Under the pieces are notes generated by a model. That model did no database searches, was not told the DNA's origin, and worked only from the letters and a program-made list of their open reading frames with translations. A stretch of DNA of 64,000 nt from Platanthera guangdongensis. Taxonomy: Eukaryota > Streptophyta > Magnoliopsida > Asparagales > Orchidaceae. This document shows positions 21,024 to 31,503 of this stretch, in pieces. The stretch's first letter is position 1. Each line of letters starts with the position of its first letter. Location of the stretch: NCBI GenBank assembly GCA_039583875.1, contig CM077158.1, positions 234,538,453 through 234,602,452 of the forward strand, read 5' to 3'. The position numbers and the translations under genes were made by a program.

Positions 21024-21915
21024 GCTGCCGAGATGGAAACCGCCAAAAAACTCTCCGAGTATGAGGCGAAACTGCCAAGTCTCGAGCTGATCTGGAGGCA
21101 GCCCAAATCCGCGCGGCCGAGATGGAATCTCGCCTGACCATTTTAGAAGCCGGCGCGAGTTCCTCTGCTCCTCAGCCGCGGCCAGAGGACGATCCTCACT
21201 ACGCCATCAAGCGATCTCGCATCTTGTGGGAGGAGAGGTCGTCAGTTCGCCGCGAGATAGCCCGCGCGGCAGGCAACGTCGTCCTCGCGAGGCTGAGGAT
21301 TAGCGGGAAGCTCGACGAGGGGGAGAAGGTGTTCATAGTTGACGAACTCATCCCTGAGCTACTCGCCAAGACAGTCTCTCCAGATCGTCTGCCTTCACCA
21401 TTGTCGGGCTTTGGCAGCAGCGGCAGCAGCAACGACAGCAGTAGCGGCAACGACGAGGAAGAGGACGCCGACATTGGAGATGAGGAATATAGGCCTGATA
21501 CTGGTGAGGATGAGTCCTAGTTGCTCGCTGATATTCCTCATACTCGCATGATATAGTTAGCCTCTTTTTTGTAACAGATCTTCTGTAACTTGAAATTTTT
21601 GAAAGAGAAATATATACAAGTTTAAGTTACCCTGTTGTCGATTTCTTACTCGCTTGTCTGCTGATAATACTGGCTAGGCTCGTAGGCTCGGGGAGGACGA
21701 GTGTTCATGACGCTTTACTCATACGTAGGCGTTGTTCATAATCGCGTAGTTGATACCAGCACGATCGTAGTCACTCTTCGTAACTCGCACCCCGGTACTC
21801 GCATGTAGCTACTCGCCATATCATACTCCCACTTTGCTATGTCATACTCGCATACTCCTCCATTCCTTCCCCCATACTCCCCCAATATTGCTCCCATTAT
21901 TCCAACGAGAAACTT

Positions 21916-23400
21916 TGCCTAACTCGAGGAGGTCGTTGGCCAATACGCAGGAGAGGGGCTCGTGCAGGGATTTGGACTTGCTAAGACCTGCCACTCGAGG
22001 ACTTGAGCATTTGTTGGAGTCGACAGCTCTCAGGAGCCTTGCTCAACTAGAGTGGTGTGACTCGACTCGGGGAGGCATGTAGTCAGTCTGCAGGAGAGGA
22101 GCTCGTACAGAGGTATCAGACTATGACATCACTCCAGCGAGGATCTTGATCTCACTCGAGGAGGTCTGTGGCCAATGTGCAGGAGAGGAGCTCGTGCAGG
22201 GACTTGGACTTACGAGGACCTGCCATTCGAGGACTTGAACATTTGTTGGAGTCGACAGCTCTCAGGAGCCTTGCTCAACTTAGAGTGGTGTAGGTCGACT
22301 CAGGGAGGCAAGTAGTCGGTCTGTAGGAGAGGAGCTCGTACAGAGGTATCGGACTATGACATCACTCCAGCGAGGGTCTCGATCTCACTCGAGGAGGTCT
22401 GTGGCCAATATGCTGGAGAGGAGCTCGTGCAGGGACTTGGACTTACGAGGACCTGCCACTCGAGGACTTGAACATTTGTTGGAGTCGACAACTCTCAGGA
22501 GCCCTGATCAACTAGAGTGGTGTGAGTCGACTCGGGGAGGCAAGTAGTCGGTCTGCAGGAGAGGAGCTCGTACAGAGATCTCGGACTACGGTATCACTCC
22601 AGCGAGGATCTCGATCTCACTCGAGGAGGTCTGTGGCCAATGTGCAGGAGAGGAGCTCCTGCAGGGACTTGGACTTACGAGGACCTGCCACTCGAGGACT
22701 TGAACATTTGTTGGAGTCGACAGATCTCAGGAGCTCTGCTCAACTTAGAGTGGTGTAGGTCGACTCGGGGAGGCAAGTAGTCTGTCTGTAGGAGAGGAGA
22801 TCGTACAGAGATCTCGGACTACGACATCACTCCAGCGAGGATCTTGATCTCACTCGAGGAGATCTGTGACCAATGTGCAGGAGAGGAGCTCGTGTAGTGA
22901 CTTGGACTTACGAGGACCTGCCACTCGAGGACTTGAACATTGTTGGAGTCGATAGCTCTCAGGAGCCCTGCTCAACTAGAGTGGTGTGAGTCGACTCGGG
23001 GAGGCAAGTAGTCGGTCTGCAGGAGAGGAGCTCGTACAGAGATCTCAGACTACGACATCACTCCAGTGAGGATCTCGATCTCACTCGAGGACGTCTGTGG
23101 CCAATGTGCAGGAGAGGAGCTCGTGCAGGGACTTGGACTTACGAGGACCTGCCACTCGAGGACTTGAAAATTTGTTGGAGTCGACAGCTCTCAGGAGCCT
23201 TGCTCAACTTATAGTGGTGTAGGTTGACTCGGGGAGGCAAGTAGTCGGTCTGCAGGAGAGGAGCTCGTACAGATGTCTCGGACTACGACATCACTTCAGC
23301 GAGGGTCTCGATCTCACTCGAGGAGGTCTGTGGTCAATATGCAGGAGAGGAGCCCGTGAAGGGGCTTGGACTTACAGGGACCTACCACTCGAGGACTTGA
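21916..23400. repeat. 232-bp tandem array in the Tat 3' region
   Basis: Just over six units with a 231-233 bp period: the marker ggccaat (or gaccaat/ggtcaat) recurs near 21938, 22170, 22403, 22635, 22868, 23099 and 23332. Each unit itself contains two similar 'caggagaggagctcgt(g/a)cag' halves. No coding signal is credible: the frames are repeat by-products. Amplified 3' tandem repeats of this sort are known in Retand elements and can seed satellite DNA. Confidence 0.9.
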
Positions 23401-23509
23401 ACATTGTTTTTCCTGCTGCTTTAAGAGTGAACATGGATTAAGCGCATCGATATCTTTGAGGGAGAAGAAAACAGAAATCGGACGACGATCTTGTCAACGT
23501 CGAGTGGGG

Positions 23510-24085
23510 AGGTTGGCGTCCAACCCTGTTCCTGATAGTTCCTCCAGTCGGAGGAGAGATGCAATCGGGGGTAGCTAGGCTGACATGCAAGGGGGGAGCT
23601 GATCTTGGCCGTCAATGCAGGGGTCCGGTCTTACAAGGGCGCTTATATCCCGAGGCATCGTCCCATCGTCCGAACTGGGCTATCCACGAGAAATAGGTCG
23701 AAGGAACGTTTTCCAATCCAACCGCTGCGATCGCTCTCAGCTCTGCCAACTGGCTATAAGCGCAAATGCAAGAGCGAGGGGTTATGTCTTTCCGAGGGTC
23801 CTTTAGGACGCACTCGCAACCAACATATTCTCTTGGGCCTATTATGGCTCCCTGGATACTGGAGGGAAAGCCTGGCCAGGTTGATCCTTCCTGAAATCCG
23901 AGAGGTTGGGGTCCAGACTTGTTCCTGCTAGTTCCTCCAGTCGGAGGAGAGATGCAGTCGGTGGTAGCTAGGCCGACATGCAAGGGGGGAGCTGATCTCG
24001 ACCGTCAATGCAGGGGTCCAGTCTTACAATGATGCTTATATCCCGAGGCATCATCCCATCGTCCGAACTGGGCTATCCAGGGGGA
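23510..24085. repeat. Direct repeat pair of ~180 bp
   Basis: 23510-23690 and 23905-24083 are near copies (markers cctccagtcggaggagagatg, gacatgcaaggggggagctg, tcccgaggcatc, gaactgggctatcca), spaced about 395 bp apart. They lie between the 232-bp array and the integrase end, and may be a start of a second tandem expansion. Confidence 0.8.
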
Positions 24086-24234
24086 ACGAGTTGTCGGCCA
24101 GCTTCTCGGATCGATCTTGAAGCAAAACCTTGAGTTCCCAGAAAACTTGCGATAAAAATCAAGATGAACAGCAGAAGAATAGTTGCCATTGCATATATGT
24201 AAAGGTATGTACAAACAAAATACATCATTGGCCG

Positions 24235-25557
24235 CTAAGGATAAAACCTTTTCAGGTCATCCCCGCTCCAAGTACCTCCCAGCTACTCTCCAACCTGATC
24301 CTGGAGATAATAGCCCCCGGTGGCCAAGGCTTCCTGGACAATGAAGGGACCTTCCCAATTTGGATGTAGCTTGCCCACTGTTGCTCCTCTTCCTGCGGCG
24401 TCCACCTTATTCATAACCAGATCTCCGACAAGAAAATGCTTTAGGCGGACATTTTTGTCGAAGTGCTTTGCCATGCGCTGCTTGATCTCCTCTTGGCGGA
24501 TGAAGGCCAAGTTATGAAGCTCTTCCACGAAATCCAGTGAGAGTCTTTGGGCGTCCTCATTTTCTAAGCGCCATTCTTCGCCGCCATCTCCAGCTGCTAT
24601 AACTCTCGGGCTCCAAACCTCGAATTCCACTGGGATGAGCGCCTCAAACCCGTGGGATAATTTGAAAGGAGTTTCCCCCGTGGCCGAGTTTGGAGTTGTT
24701 CTCAGCCAAGAGAACCGAAGGAAGCTGTTCCGCCAGTTGCCTTTCAAGTTGGTGACTTTATTCTTCAGAAGGTTGATAATCAACTTGTTGGCGGCTTCCA
24801 CCTGTCCGTTGCTATGAGGATGATGCACAGAGGCGAATCGAAGATCTGTCCCTAGCTGCTTGCAGAAGTCCTCTAACTCTAAGATGACGAACTGCGGCCC
24901 GTTGTCGGTGACGATGGCCAGAGGAATCCCGAACCTGCATGCAATCTCCCCCCAAATGAAGTTCTTCACGATCTGCAACGTGGTCTTGTCTAAGGCCTTT
25001 GCCTCAATCCACTTGGAGAAGTAGTCGATCATGACAAGCACGAACTTCCTCTGCCTGCTGGCCTGAGGAAAGGGGCTGATCAAGTCCATTCTGCAGATGG
25101 CGAAGGGCCATGGAGCAGTGATCGAGAGAAGGTGTTGAGCTGGCTGTAGTTGAAGAGGCGCGAAGAGCTGGCACTGGAGGCACTTTTTGGAGAAGGCCTC
25201 CACATCCTTCCTAATGGTGGGCCAGAAGTACCCATGCCTTAGAATCCTTTGTTCAAGAGTGCGAGTTCCCGAGTGACTGTCGTACTCTCCTGAGTGAATC
25301 TCCTCCAGGATACGAGGTATTTCAATCTCTGACAGGCACCGAGCCAGAGGACCTGAGATGGTTTTGCGGTAGAGTTCCCCTTCTTGAAGCAAATAGTAGG
25401 CGGCTTTGTAGCGAAACTTCCTCTTGTCTCCTTTGCTGGCAGGTATCTGACCCGTTGTTAGGAAAGAAATGAACGGATCCCTCCAAGATTCCCTCTGCTC
25501 GATTTCCATCATCTCCCCTTCCTCGATGGATGGTCTAAAAAGTTCAGTCACGATCCC
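24235..25557 (-). pseudogene. Integrase of Tat-type element
   Basis: An almost continuous frame: zinc-binding HHCC region (ILRHGYFWPTIRKD, CLQCQ), core with CRMDLISPFPQA, VTDNGPQF and HHPHSNGQVEAANK (D, D, E region), NATPNSATGETPF-like block (here TTPNSATGETPFKLSHG), and a C-terminal DLVMNKVDAAGR...KLHPNWEGPFIV. A stop at 24283 precedes the last residues (GGTWSGDDLKRFYP) and the natural stop at 24235. No chromodomain is present, as expected for the Tat lineage. Confidence 0.88.
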
Positions 25558-26229
25558 CCCAGCTCGGGGACCGTATTTGACGAGATAGTCATCTTATGAA
25601 TTCTCCTCTCGGGGTACGTGCTCGACAAAGAAAGATTGAAATCCCCCGATCAGACCTTTTACTTTGATCAAGTACCGCTATAAAATCGGATCGTTCACCT
25701 CGAACTCGCTTCTGATCTGGGATGTGACTACCATCGAGTCGGTGAAGGCCCTGATATCTCGAATCCCCAACTCCTTGGCGAGACTCAAGCCGGCCACCAT
25801 GGCTTCGTACTCCGCCTGATTGTTGGTAACTGCGAAGAGAATCTCGACTGCTTGCTCGATCCTGGTTCCCTGAGGGCTTACGAGCATGACTCCGGCTCCC
25901 ACGGAATAACTGCCCAAAGACCCATCCACAAACATCTTCCAGGACACTGTGCTAGAAGAGCCTTCCACCTCGGCCGAGAAGTCGGCAAGGAAATCTGCCA
26001 CCGCCTGCGCCTTGATCGCTACCCTTGGAGAGTAAGAAATATCGAACTCGCTAAGCTCCACCGCCCATTTTTCCAGCTTGTCAGAGTGCTACACTCCATC
26101 CAGGATACTCCATAGAGGATGATCGGAGACGACCCTGATGGAGTGAGCTTGAAAATATGGGCGGAGCCTTCGAGCCGAAACCACCAAAGCGAACCCCAGC
26201 TTCTCCAAAATAGGGTACCTCATCTCCGC
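25558..26229 (-). pseudogene. RNase H tail and second (archaeal-type) RNase H of Tat element
   Basis: The frame reads KWAVELSEFDISYSPRVAIKAQAVADFLADF (end of the RT-linked RNase H) and then a complete-looking second RNase H: MFVDGSLGSYSVGAGVML (first Asp), NNQAEYEAMVAGLSLA (Glu) and RAFTDSMVVTSQI (Asp). This extra aRNH is the diagnostic feature of Tat elements. It is split by stops near 26085, 25678 and 25600. Confidence 0.85.
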
Positions 26230-27467
26230 CTACCGCAGCACTCTACTAACATAGTAGATAAGAAGCTGTCTCTTTCCTTCCTCCCGAACCAACACCGAAC
26301 TAACTGCTTCGGCCCCGACTCCTAGGTAGAGGAAGAGATCTTCATTACCCCGCGGCCCCTGGAGGAGAGGAGCTTGGGTTAGCTGTTTCTTGAGCTTTCC
26401 GAAAGCCTCCTCACACTCCGCCGTCCACTCGAACTTCTGATTTCCCCGAAGGGTCTTGAAGAATGAAGAGCACTTCTCCCCTGCCTTGGACAAAAAATGG
26501 CTGAGGCCTGCCAGCCTTCCAGTCAGCCTTTGAACTTCCTTAGGATCCCTTGGCGACGCTATCTCCAGAATGACCTTCAACTTGTCTGGATTAGGTTCCA
26601 CCCCCTGGGAGTGAGGAGGTGAACTAGAAATTTTTCCCTTACTGCACCAAAGATGCACTTGGCCGTATTGAGTCGCATCTTGTATTTCCTCAGGGTAGCA
26701 AAGGTCTCCATCAGATCCGTTATATGCTCTGCGACGCTTTTGCTCTTGACGAGGAGGTCATCTACGTAAACCTCCAAGTTCCGCCCCTTTTGCCCCTTGA
26801 AGATTTGATCCATCATCCTCTGGTGAGTGGCGCCTGCATTCTTGAGCCCGAATGACATCATCTTGTAGCTATAGCAGCCATCGCTGGTTATGAAAGAGAT
26901 GTCCCGACAGTCGAGGGGATGCATCCGGATCTGGTGATATCCTGAAAAAGCATCAAGAAAACTCATCATAGGAAACCCGACGACGGAATCAACCAGCGCG
27001 TCGATTTGAGGCAAGGGGTAGCAATCCTTCGGGCAAGCTTTATTCAACATTGAAAAATCGATACATAAACGCCAGCCCCCTCCAGGCTTTTTCACCATTA
27101 TAACATTGGAGACCCAGCCTGGATACTGGATCTCCGAGACAAATCCCGCCTTCAATAGCTTCTCCACCTCTTCCCTGATCGGCTCGGCTAGCATGGCGGC
27201 GCTCTTCCTCTGCTTTTGTCGAACTGGGGTCACCACGGGATCCAGGTTGAGTCGATGACAAGCAACATCGGCGTCCACCACTGGCATCTCGGCGGCGCTC
27301 CAGGCAAAGTCATCAACATTGTCCTGCAGGCAAGCAGTCAGCTCTATCTTCCCCCCAAGCGGCAAGGATCCTCCCACCTTCAGCAGTCCCGACTCTCCCC
27401 CTCGAGAGATCACCTCTATCTCCTCCACCTCCTCAGCAGCGCACAACCCTTTCTCTTTCTCCAGCAA
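26230..27467 (-). pseudogene. Reverse transcriptase / RNase H of Tat element
   Basis: N-terminal linker with DFAWSAAEMP and HRLNLDP, then VKKPGGGWRLCIDFSMLNKACPKD, FLDAFSGYHQI, the FGLKNAGATHQRMMD block and catalytic YVDDLLVKSK (near 26755). A one-base frameshift near 26600 separates this from the connection/RNase H start (EVQRLTGRLAGLSHFLSKA, FLYLGVGAEAVSSVLV). The catalytic YVDD is intact. Confidence 0.87.
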
Positions 27468-27470
27468 CTC

Positions 27471-28382
27471 CTACAGCTTTTCCGCATCACCCATCCAGCT
27501 GATGGTGCTGAAGGCATTCAAGTAGCACTCCCTAGAAGCCTTGGGATCTCCCCTGATTCTGATCTGCACATCTCCTCGGCAGTACTTCAGGTACTGGTGG
27601 TACGACGACGGAACAGCCCTGAAGTAGTTGATAAGAGGCCGCCCGAAGATGGCGTTGTAACCGCTCAGTGCGTCGACGATGATGAAGCGGCATCGGGTCG
27701 ACGTCCCACCGAGTGTAACCAGTAGCTCCACTGCTCCCTCCACCTCTTTCTTCTCTCCTGAGAAGCCAAAGAGCGGTCCATCTGCAGCTTGGACCCGGGA
27801 CGCTTCCACCTGGTGCCCGATGAAGGTTCTTTTGAAGATGACGTTCACCGAGCTACCGTTGTCCGCGAGGATTCGGTCGACAGTGAAGTCTTCAATGGCG
27901 GCTTGAATGACCAACGCATCATGAAATGGATTCTCATTCCCCAACATATCTTCCTCCGAGAAGGTGATCTCCTCTAATGGCGGCGGGGTCTGTGACGTCG
28001 AGGCGACGTTCTTTCGATAGATCTGGTGAAGACTTCCCTTGCGGGAAGCTCCAAGCCCGACCCCTCCATTGATCACACCTACATGCCCACCTCCTGGGCC
28101 ATGTATTACTTCCCCACGAGTCCCCAGATCGACTCGGTCCTCGTTCCTCCTCCTTGCTGGAGCTTGGAATGCCACCTGCCCCACCAGGGCCTCCTGCCTC
28201 TGTTGCTCTCTTTCTGCCGCTCCTGCCTCCAGCCTCCTCCTTGATTCCCAGAACTCGGGGCAAGCCAAGGTCCTATGCCCCTCTACTCGATGAATATCGC
28301 AGTAAAGGGGAATCGCCGCCTCCTGGCGCATCGCTCGCTGCTCCCTCCGACGCCGCTTGTTGTCTTGGCGAGCGATGACCAT
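27471..28382 (-). pseudogene. Gag C-terminus zinc finger and protease of Tat element
   Basis: A Cys/His zinc-binding motif of the plant Tat type (YCDIHRVEGHRTLACPEF) near 28300, a basic/Gly-rich linker, then the aspartic protease with active site ILADNGSSVNVIF (Asn replaces the usual Thr/Ser after Asp) and GYNAIFGRPLINYFRAV. It is in the same frame as gag upstream and RT downstream; a TAG at 27471 breaks the link to RT. Confidence 0.82.
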
Positions 28383-29606
28383 TGTCTCCCTTCTTCCTCC
28401 TCCTCGGCCTCCCTCCTGTCGATTCCCATTCCTCCTCTCTTCATGATACTGCTGCCTTGCTGGTCTCCATTGGGGGCGATTTTCTGGATACTGGAACCGC
28501 CTTTCCTCCCTTCCTCCTTCCCGAGCTTCTGCCGTCCTTCTCTCTTCCTGTCTTCGAGGCCTCTCCTGCCTCCTTTATTCAACCCTTTTGGGTTCCTCTC
28601 TCTTCCTTCTCTCTTCTCTCCTTGGCTCTTCCTTCTTCCTTTCCTCTTTCCAATCCTCCTTCCTTTTTGGCGTCCTCCTTGACTTTGACCCCAAAGGTCT
28701 TGTTCCCCTCCTTTCCGTCGTTATCTCCCCATCCAGCCTTGCTAAGAAGTCTTTGTTTTTCTCCTCTCCTCGAACAAAAGTGTTCGCCTTCTCTATCATT
28801 TCTTCAAAAGATCTCGGGAGATTGGACCCCATCTCCAGACTGAAGAGTCCCTGCTTCAACCCAAACTTCAGGGCCACCATCAGGGTAAAGTTGTCCACCT
28901 CTTCCACCTCCAAAATCTCTTCCTAAAAGCGGTCGATGTAGTTCCCCAAACTCTCGTGTTGCCCTTGGACGATTTTGAAGAGGGCCGTCGCTTCCTTCTT
29001 CCTCTTCTTTGATGTCGCGAACCTCGCCATGAGGCCCCGACGCAGGTCTGAGAAGTAGTACACGGACCCTGCCGGCAGTTGATGTAACCAATCCCGAGCA
29101 TTTTCCTTGAGGGTGATGGAGAAGAACCTGTACTTGAAGGAATCAGACATATTGCGAATGGAGATGACGTCTTCAAACCACTGGAGGTGTCTGACAGGAT
29201 CGTCTCTGCCAGAGTAGTAAGTCAGAACGGGTTCCCTGAACCCTTATGGAACTGGGGCGGCGAGGATCTCGTCACAGAAGGGGCTCCTCCCTCCCTGGCG
29301 GTGACGATTTTCATCCTCGCTGGAGATGTCATACTCGTTGTAGTGCTGAGTATCTCTGAACCTCGTCGGCGATATTGGATCCCGACAACGGACCCCCTGG
29401 CTGCTCGCCGGATAAAGTCGCGACTGCGTTGGTTGCTCTTCCCTTACCCAAGCGGGTTGTTTTCTAGCTCGCCTCGGCGGCGCTTCCTCTTCTAGCGGCG
29501 TCAGGAGACGGGGAGAAGTAGCCGTGATCTCTGGGCGCTGAGCAAAACCATTGAGAATGGTTTGCTCGATCTTTCTCGCGAATTCTTCAAACACGGCCAC
29601 TGTCAT
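28383..29606 (-). pseudogene. gag: Gag of Tat element
   Basis: Starts at ATG 29606. An N-terminal region rich in Arg/Pro leads to the capsid core: YYSGRDDPVRHLQWFEDV, FRFFSITLKENARDWLHQLPAGSV-type sequence, and LMARFATSKKRKKEATALFKIVQGQHESLGNYIDRF, then a long Lys/Arg/Glu-rich stretch (28580-28720) that makes the plus strand a pyrimidine tract. Stops at 29244, about 28921 and 28575 break one otherwise single frame. Confidence 0.85.
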
Positions 29607-29740
29607 AAACTCGCCACCTCACGCGGCGTCTCCTCCTACTACCGAGTTACCGACCAACTCTCCTTGCTCGTCACCAATGACCATCTCACTCAACTTCCAA
29701 ACTTTCCTCTTTGGCTGCGATCCACGCTCACCACACCAAG

Positions 29741-30362
29741 TGTTAAAGCCAAGAAAAATCCCAACCTCGGAATTCGGACCAAAGCCGCCTAAGGTTACTG
29801 ACTCAGAAGATAGATCAGACGGCAAAGATGACTAGAATGAAGAAACTGGTCAAACAGGACCCCAGATGTTGTGGCAGGAAGGACCCACCACGTACTAGGA
29901 TGCTCGAAAGGAGCAGCCCCTTCTCAACTAAGGATGACCGAACTGGGTACGAGTGAAGCTAGCTGGCGAGGTCGCAAGGTCGCAACTTGCTCTCCAAGGA
30001 AAAGGAATCCAAAGATTTAGCTAGTATCCCAAAACTTAAGCGCGTGAGTATCCTACCGAGGATTTCAAGTGCCTCACCTCGTACCTCTGGGGTCCTATTT
30101 ATAGGCAAATGCAAGGGGAGGGGGGTCATATTTATACCCCACCCCCCTGACGACTAGGCGACTTCCGGAGGAACTCGCACAGGCTGGGCGAGTATCTCGC
30201 CTAATCGCCTACCTGGCAAGTATGGGAGGGTAGCTCGCCTATACTCGCCCGGGCCTTCCACGATCTTGAATGCTAACTTTGACTCCTGCCTTGAGTTGTT
30301 GAGCTTGACTTCTGCTGACCTGGCTGTGGAAGGACCCACTCTCAACGAATACGGGTTGTACA
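29741..30362 (-). repeat. 5' LTR of Tat-type element
   Basis: 622 bp, closely matching 16723-17345. The minus-strand promoter TATA (cctataaatagg) lies near 30092-30106. Immediately outside, at 29724-29740, the minus strand reads cttggtgtggtgagcg, the likely primer site; I could not match it to a tRNA by eye. Confidence 0.9.
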
Positions 30363-30367
30363 AGCGC

Positions 30368-31007
30368 GGTGGGAGCAAAATTTTGGGACAGAGATTTTAG
30401 TCGGAGTATGTATTAACTCCTACAAGAATCTAGCAATCAAACAGCTTACCCCTTTCCGACAAAATGGTTGGGTAGAGGCGGACGTTGCTCTTCATACGCC
30501 GCCCCGTTACCGATTCCGATCACACACCATGACATCCACATCCACAAGAAATAAAGCATAGAATAATCGCACAAGGTACGGTGGAGGAAAGTCGTTACCC
30601 AACCAGAGGAGATCCGAGGAAGTAGGCCATCGTCGGCACCGGCGCAAGGGGCTCCGCTGGTGGGCGAGGGAGGGACAGGCGGTCGGTGTCACGCCTGAGA
30701 GGGGGCTACCGGTTTCACGCCGGTGGAAGGGTCGCAGGTGTCGCGCCAGAGGCGGGTTTCGCCGAACGGGAGGAATCACACCTGTCGGATCGGGAAAAAC
30801 GTGGGATTGCAATCTCAAATTAAGCTTCCTTTTTTCATTCATTAGGGCAAAAACTCAAAAATAGTAGTATTAGAGTATATATACTCCACATGAGGAGCAC
30901 TCCCAACCAGACCTTTCCTAGATCTCATCCTAGCCACTCAAATGTTTTTAACTCAAAATTAAATGCTGGAAATTAATGGAAGATAAAACGTTTGTGGCCG
31001 CCTAACA
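30368..31007 (-). repeat. Element F 3' LTR, right part
   Basis: Matches 35670-36300. On the minus strand the LTR starts tgttaggcgg at 31007. Together with 16376-16722 it gives about 987 bp against 976 bp in the other LTR. Confidence 0.85.
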
Positions 31008-31017
31008 TTTTGGTTGA

Positions 31018-31503
31018 GATGAAGGGTGGCGGGGTACATGAACACAAAGGGGAGAAGTCTGCAGGCGGTGTGGGATTAACCCCAACCACATGACCGCGGG
31101 GATATTCCGCCACACAAGGGGGCCCACCGGGGTCAACACCCAGACCTGGAACGCGATGGGGAAAGCCCAAACATGCGGTCCCACACACACGTGTCATGCT
31201 GGCTAATATAATCTCAACACACCCCCGCAGCATGACAACCTCCTCTGATACCAAGTTAGAACCCGCCAACCCAACAGTTCATCTCAAAACCCAGGTGTCG
31301 AGATGAAGGGTAGCGGGGTACATGAACACGAAGGGGAGAAGTCTGCAGGCGGTGTGGGATTAACCCCAACCACATGACCGCGGGGATATTCCGCCACACA
31401 AGGGGGCCCACCGGGGTCAACACCCAGACCTGGAACGCGATGGGGAAAGCCCAAACATGCGGTCCCACACACACGTGTCATGCTGACTAATATAATCTCA
31501 ACA
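31018..31503 (-). mobile_element. TRIM/SMART-like miniature LTR element
   Basis: Two 202-bp direct copies (31018-31219, 31302-31503) with only a few differences. The 82 bp between contain, on the minus strand, a Met-type primer site ttggtatcagagg (31254-31242) followed within 22 bases by a short G-rich tract abutting the second tgttgagatt start. So the internal region is only about 35 bp (primer site plus polypurine tract) and non-coding. The left copy lacks about 50 bp of LTR 3' end. ctaac at 31504-31508 is a candidate target duplication. It interrupts the F chromodomain. Confidence 0.7.

Larger units (their letters stand above)
19629..21520 (+). pseudogene. Antisense gene B of the Tat element (two introns; 'putative gypsy-type transposon' domain)
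   Basis: Three exons: 19629-20294, 20370-20950, 21024-21520, about 580 codons. Exon 1 has a globular domain (NPNGVTIIMGFLCYLCEEGI, FRKIFAFAATAEAWY, then VEGDFGE and RRFDVIFWRLN) that resembles, from memory, the plant family annotated 'putative gypsy-type transposon'. Exon 2 is Lys/Pro-rich with a putative nuclear-type basic patch. Exon 3 is coiled coil (EMETAKKLSEYEAKL) with an acidic Ser/Asp/Glu-rich tail ending at TAG 21518. Defects: TGA at 19851, frameshift near 20040, TAG at 20522, three stops around 20828-20937, and a one-base loss near 21075. It lies antisense to gag-pol with its own TATA. Confidence 0.68.
16723..30362 (-). mobile_element. Tat/Retand-type Ty3/gypsy element with antisense genes
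   Basis: LTRs 16723-17345 and 29741-30362 with perfect 5-bp target duplications agcgc (16718-16722, 30363-30367); 13,640 bp. On the minus strand: gag, zinc finger, protease, RT, RNase H, a second archaeal-type RNase H (the Tat-lineage marker) and integrase, then a 6.9-kb 3' region with two antisense intron-containing genes and a 232-bp tandem array. Gag-pol was a single frame from 29606 to about 24235, now with several stops and one frameshift near 26600. Known: Retand-like Tat elements carry extra ORFs and amplified 3' tandem repeats. Confidence 0.92.

Noticed and set aside
28275..28843. Hydrophobic plus-strand frame (Pro/Leu/Ser/Phe-rich), looking like a membrane protein
   Set aside because: Antisense of the Lys/Arg/Glu-rich tail of Tat gag; pyrimidine tract artefact.
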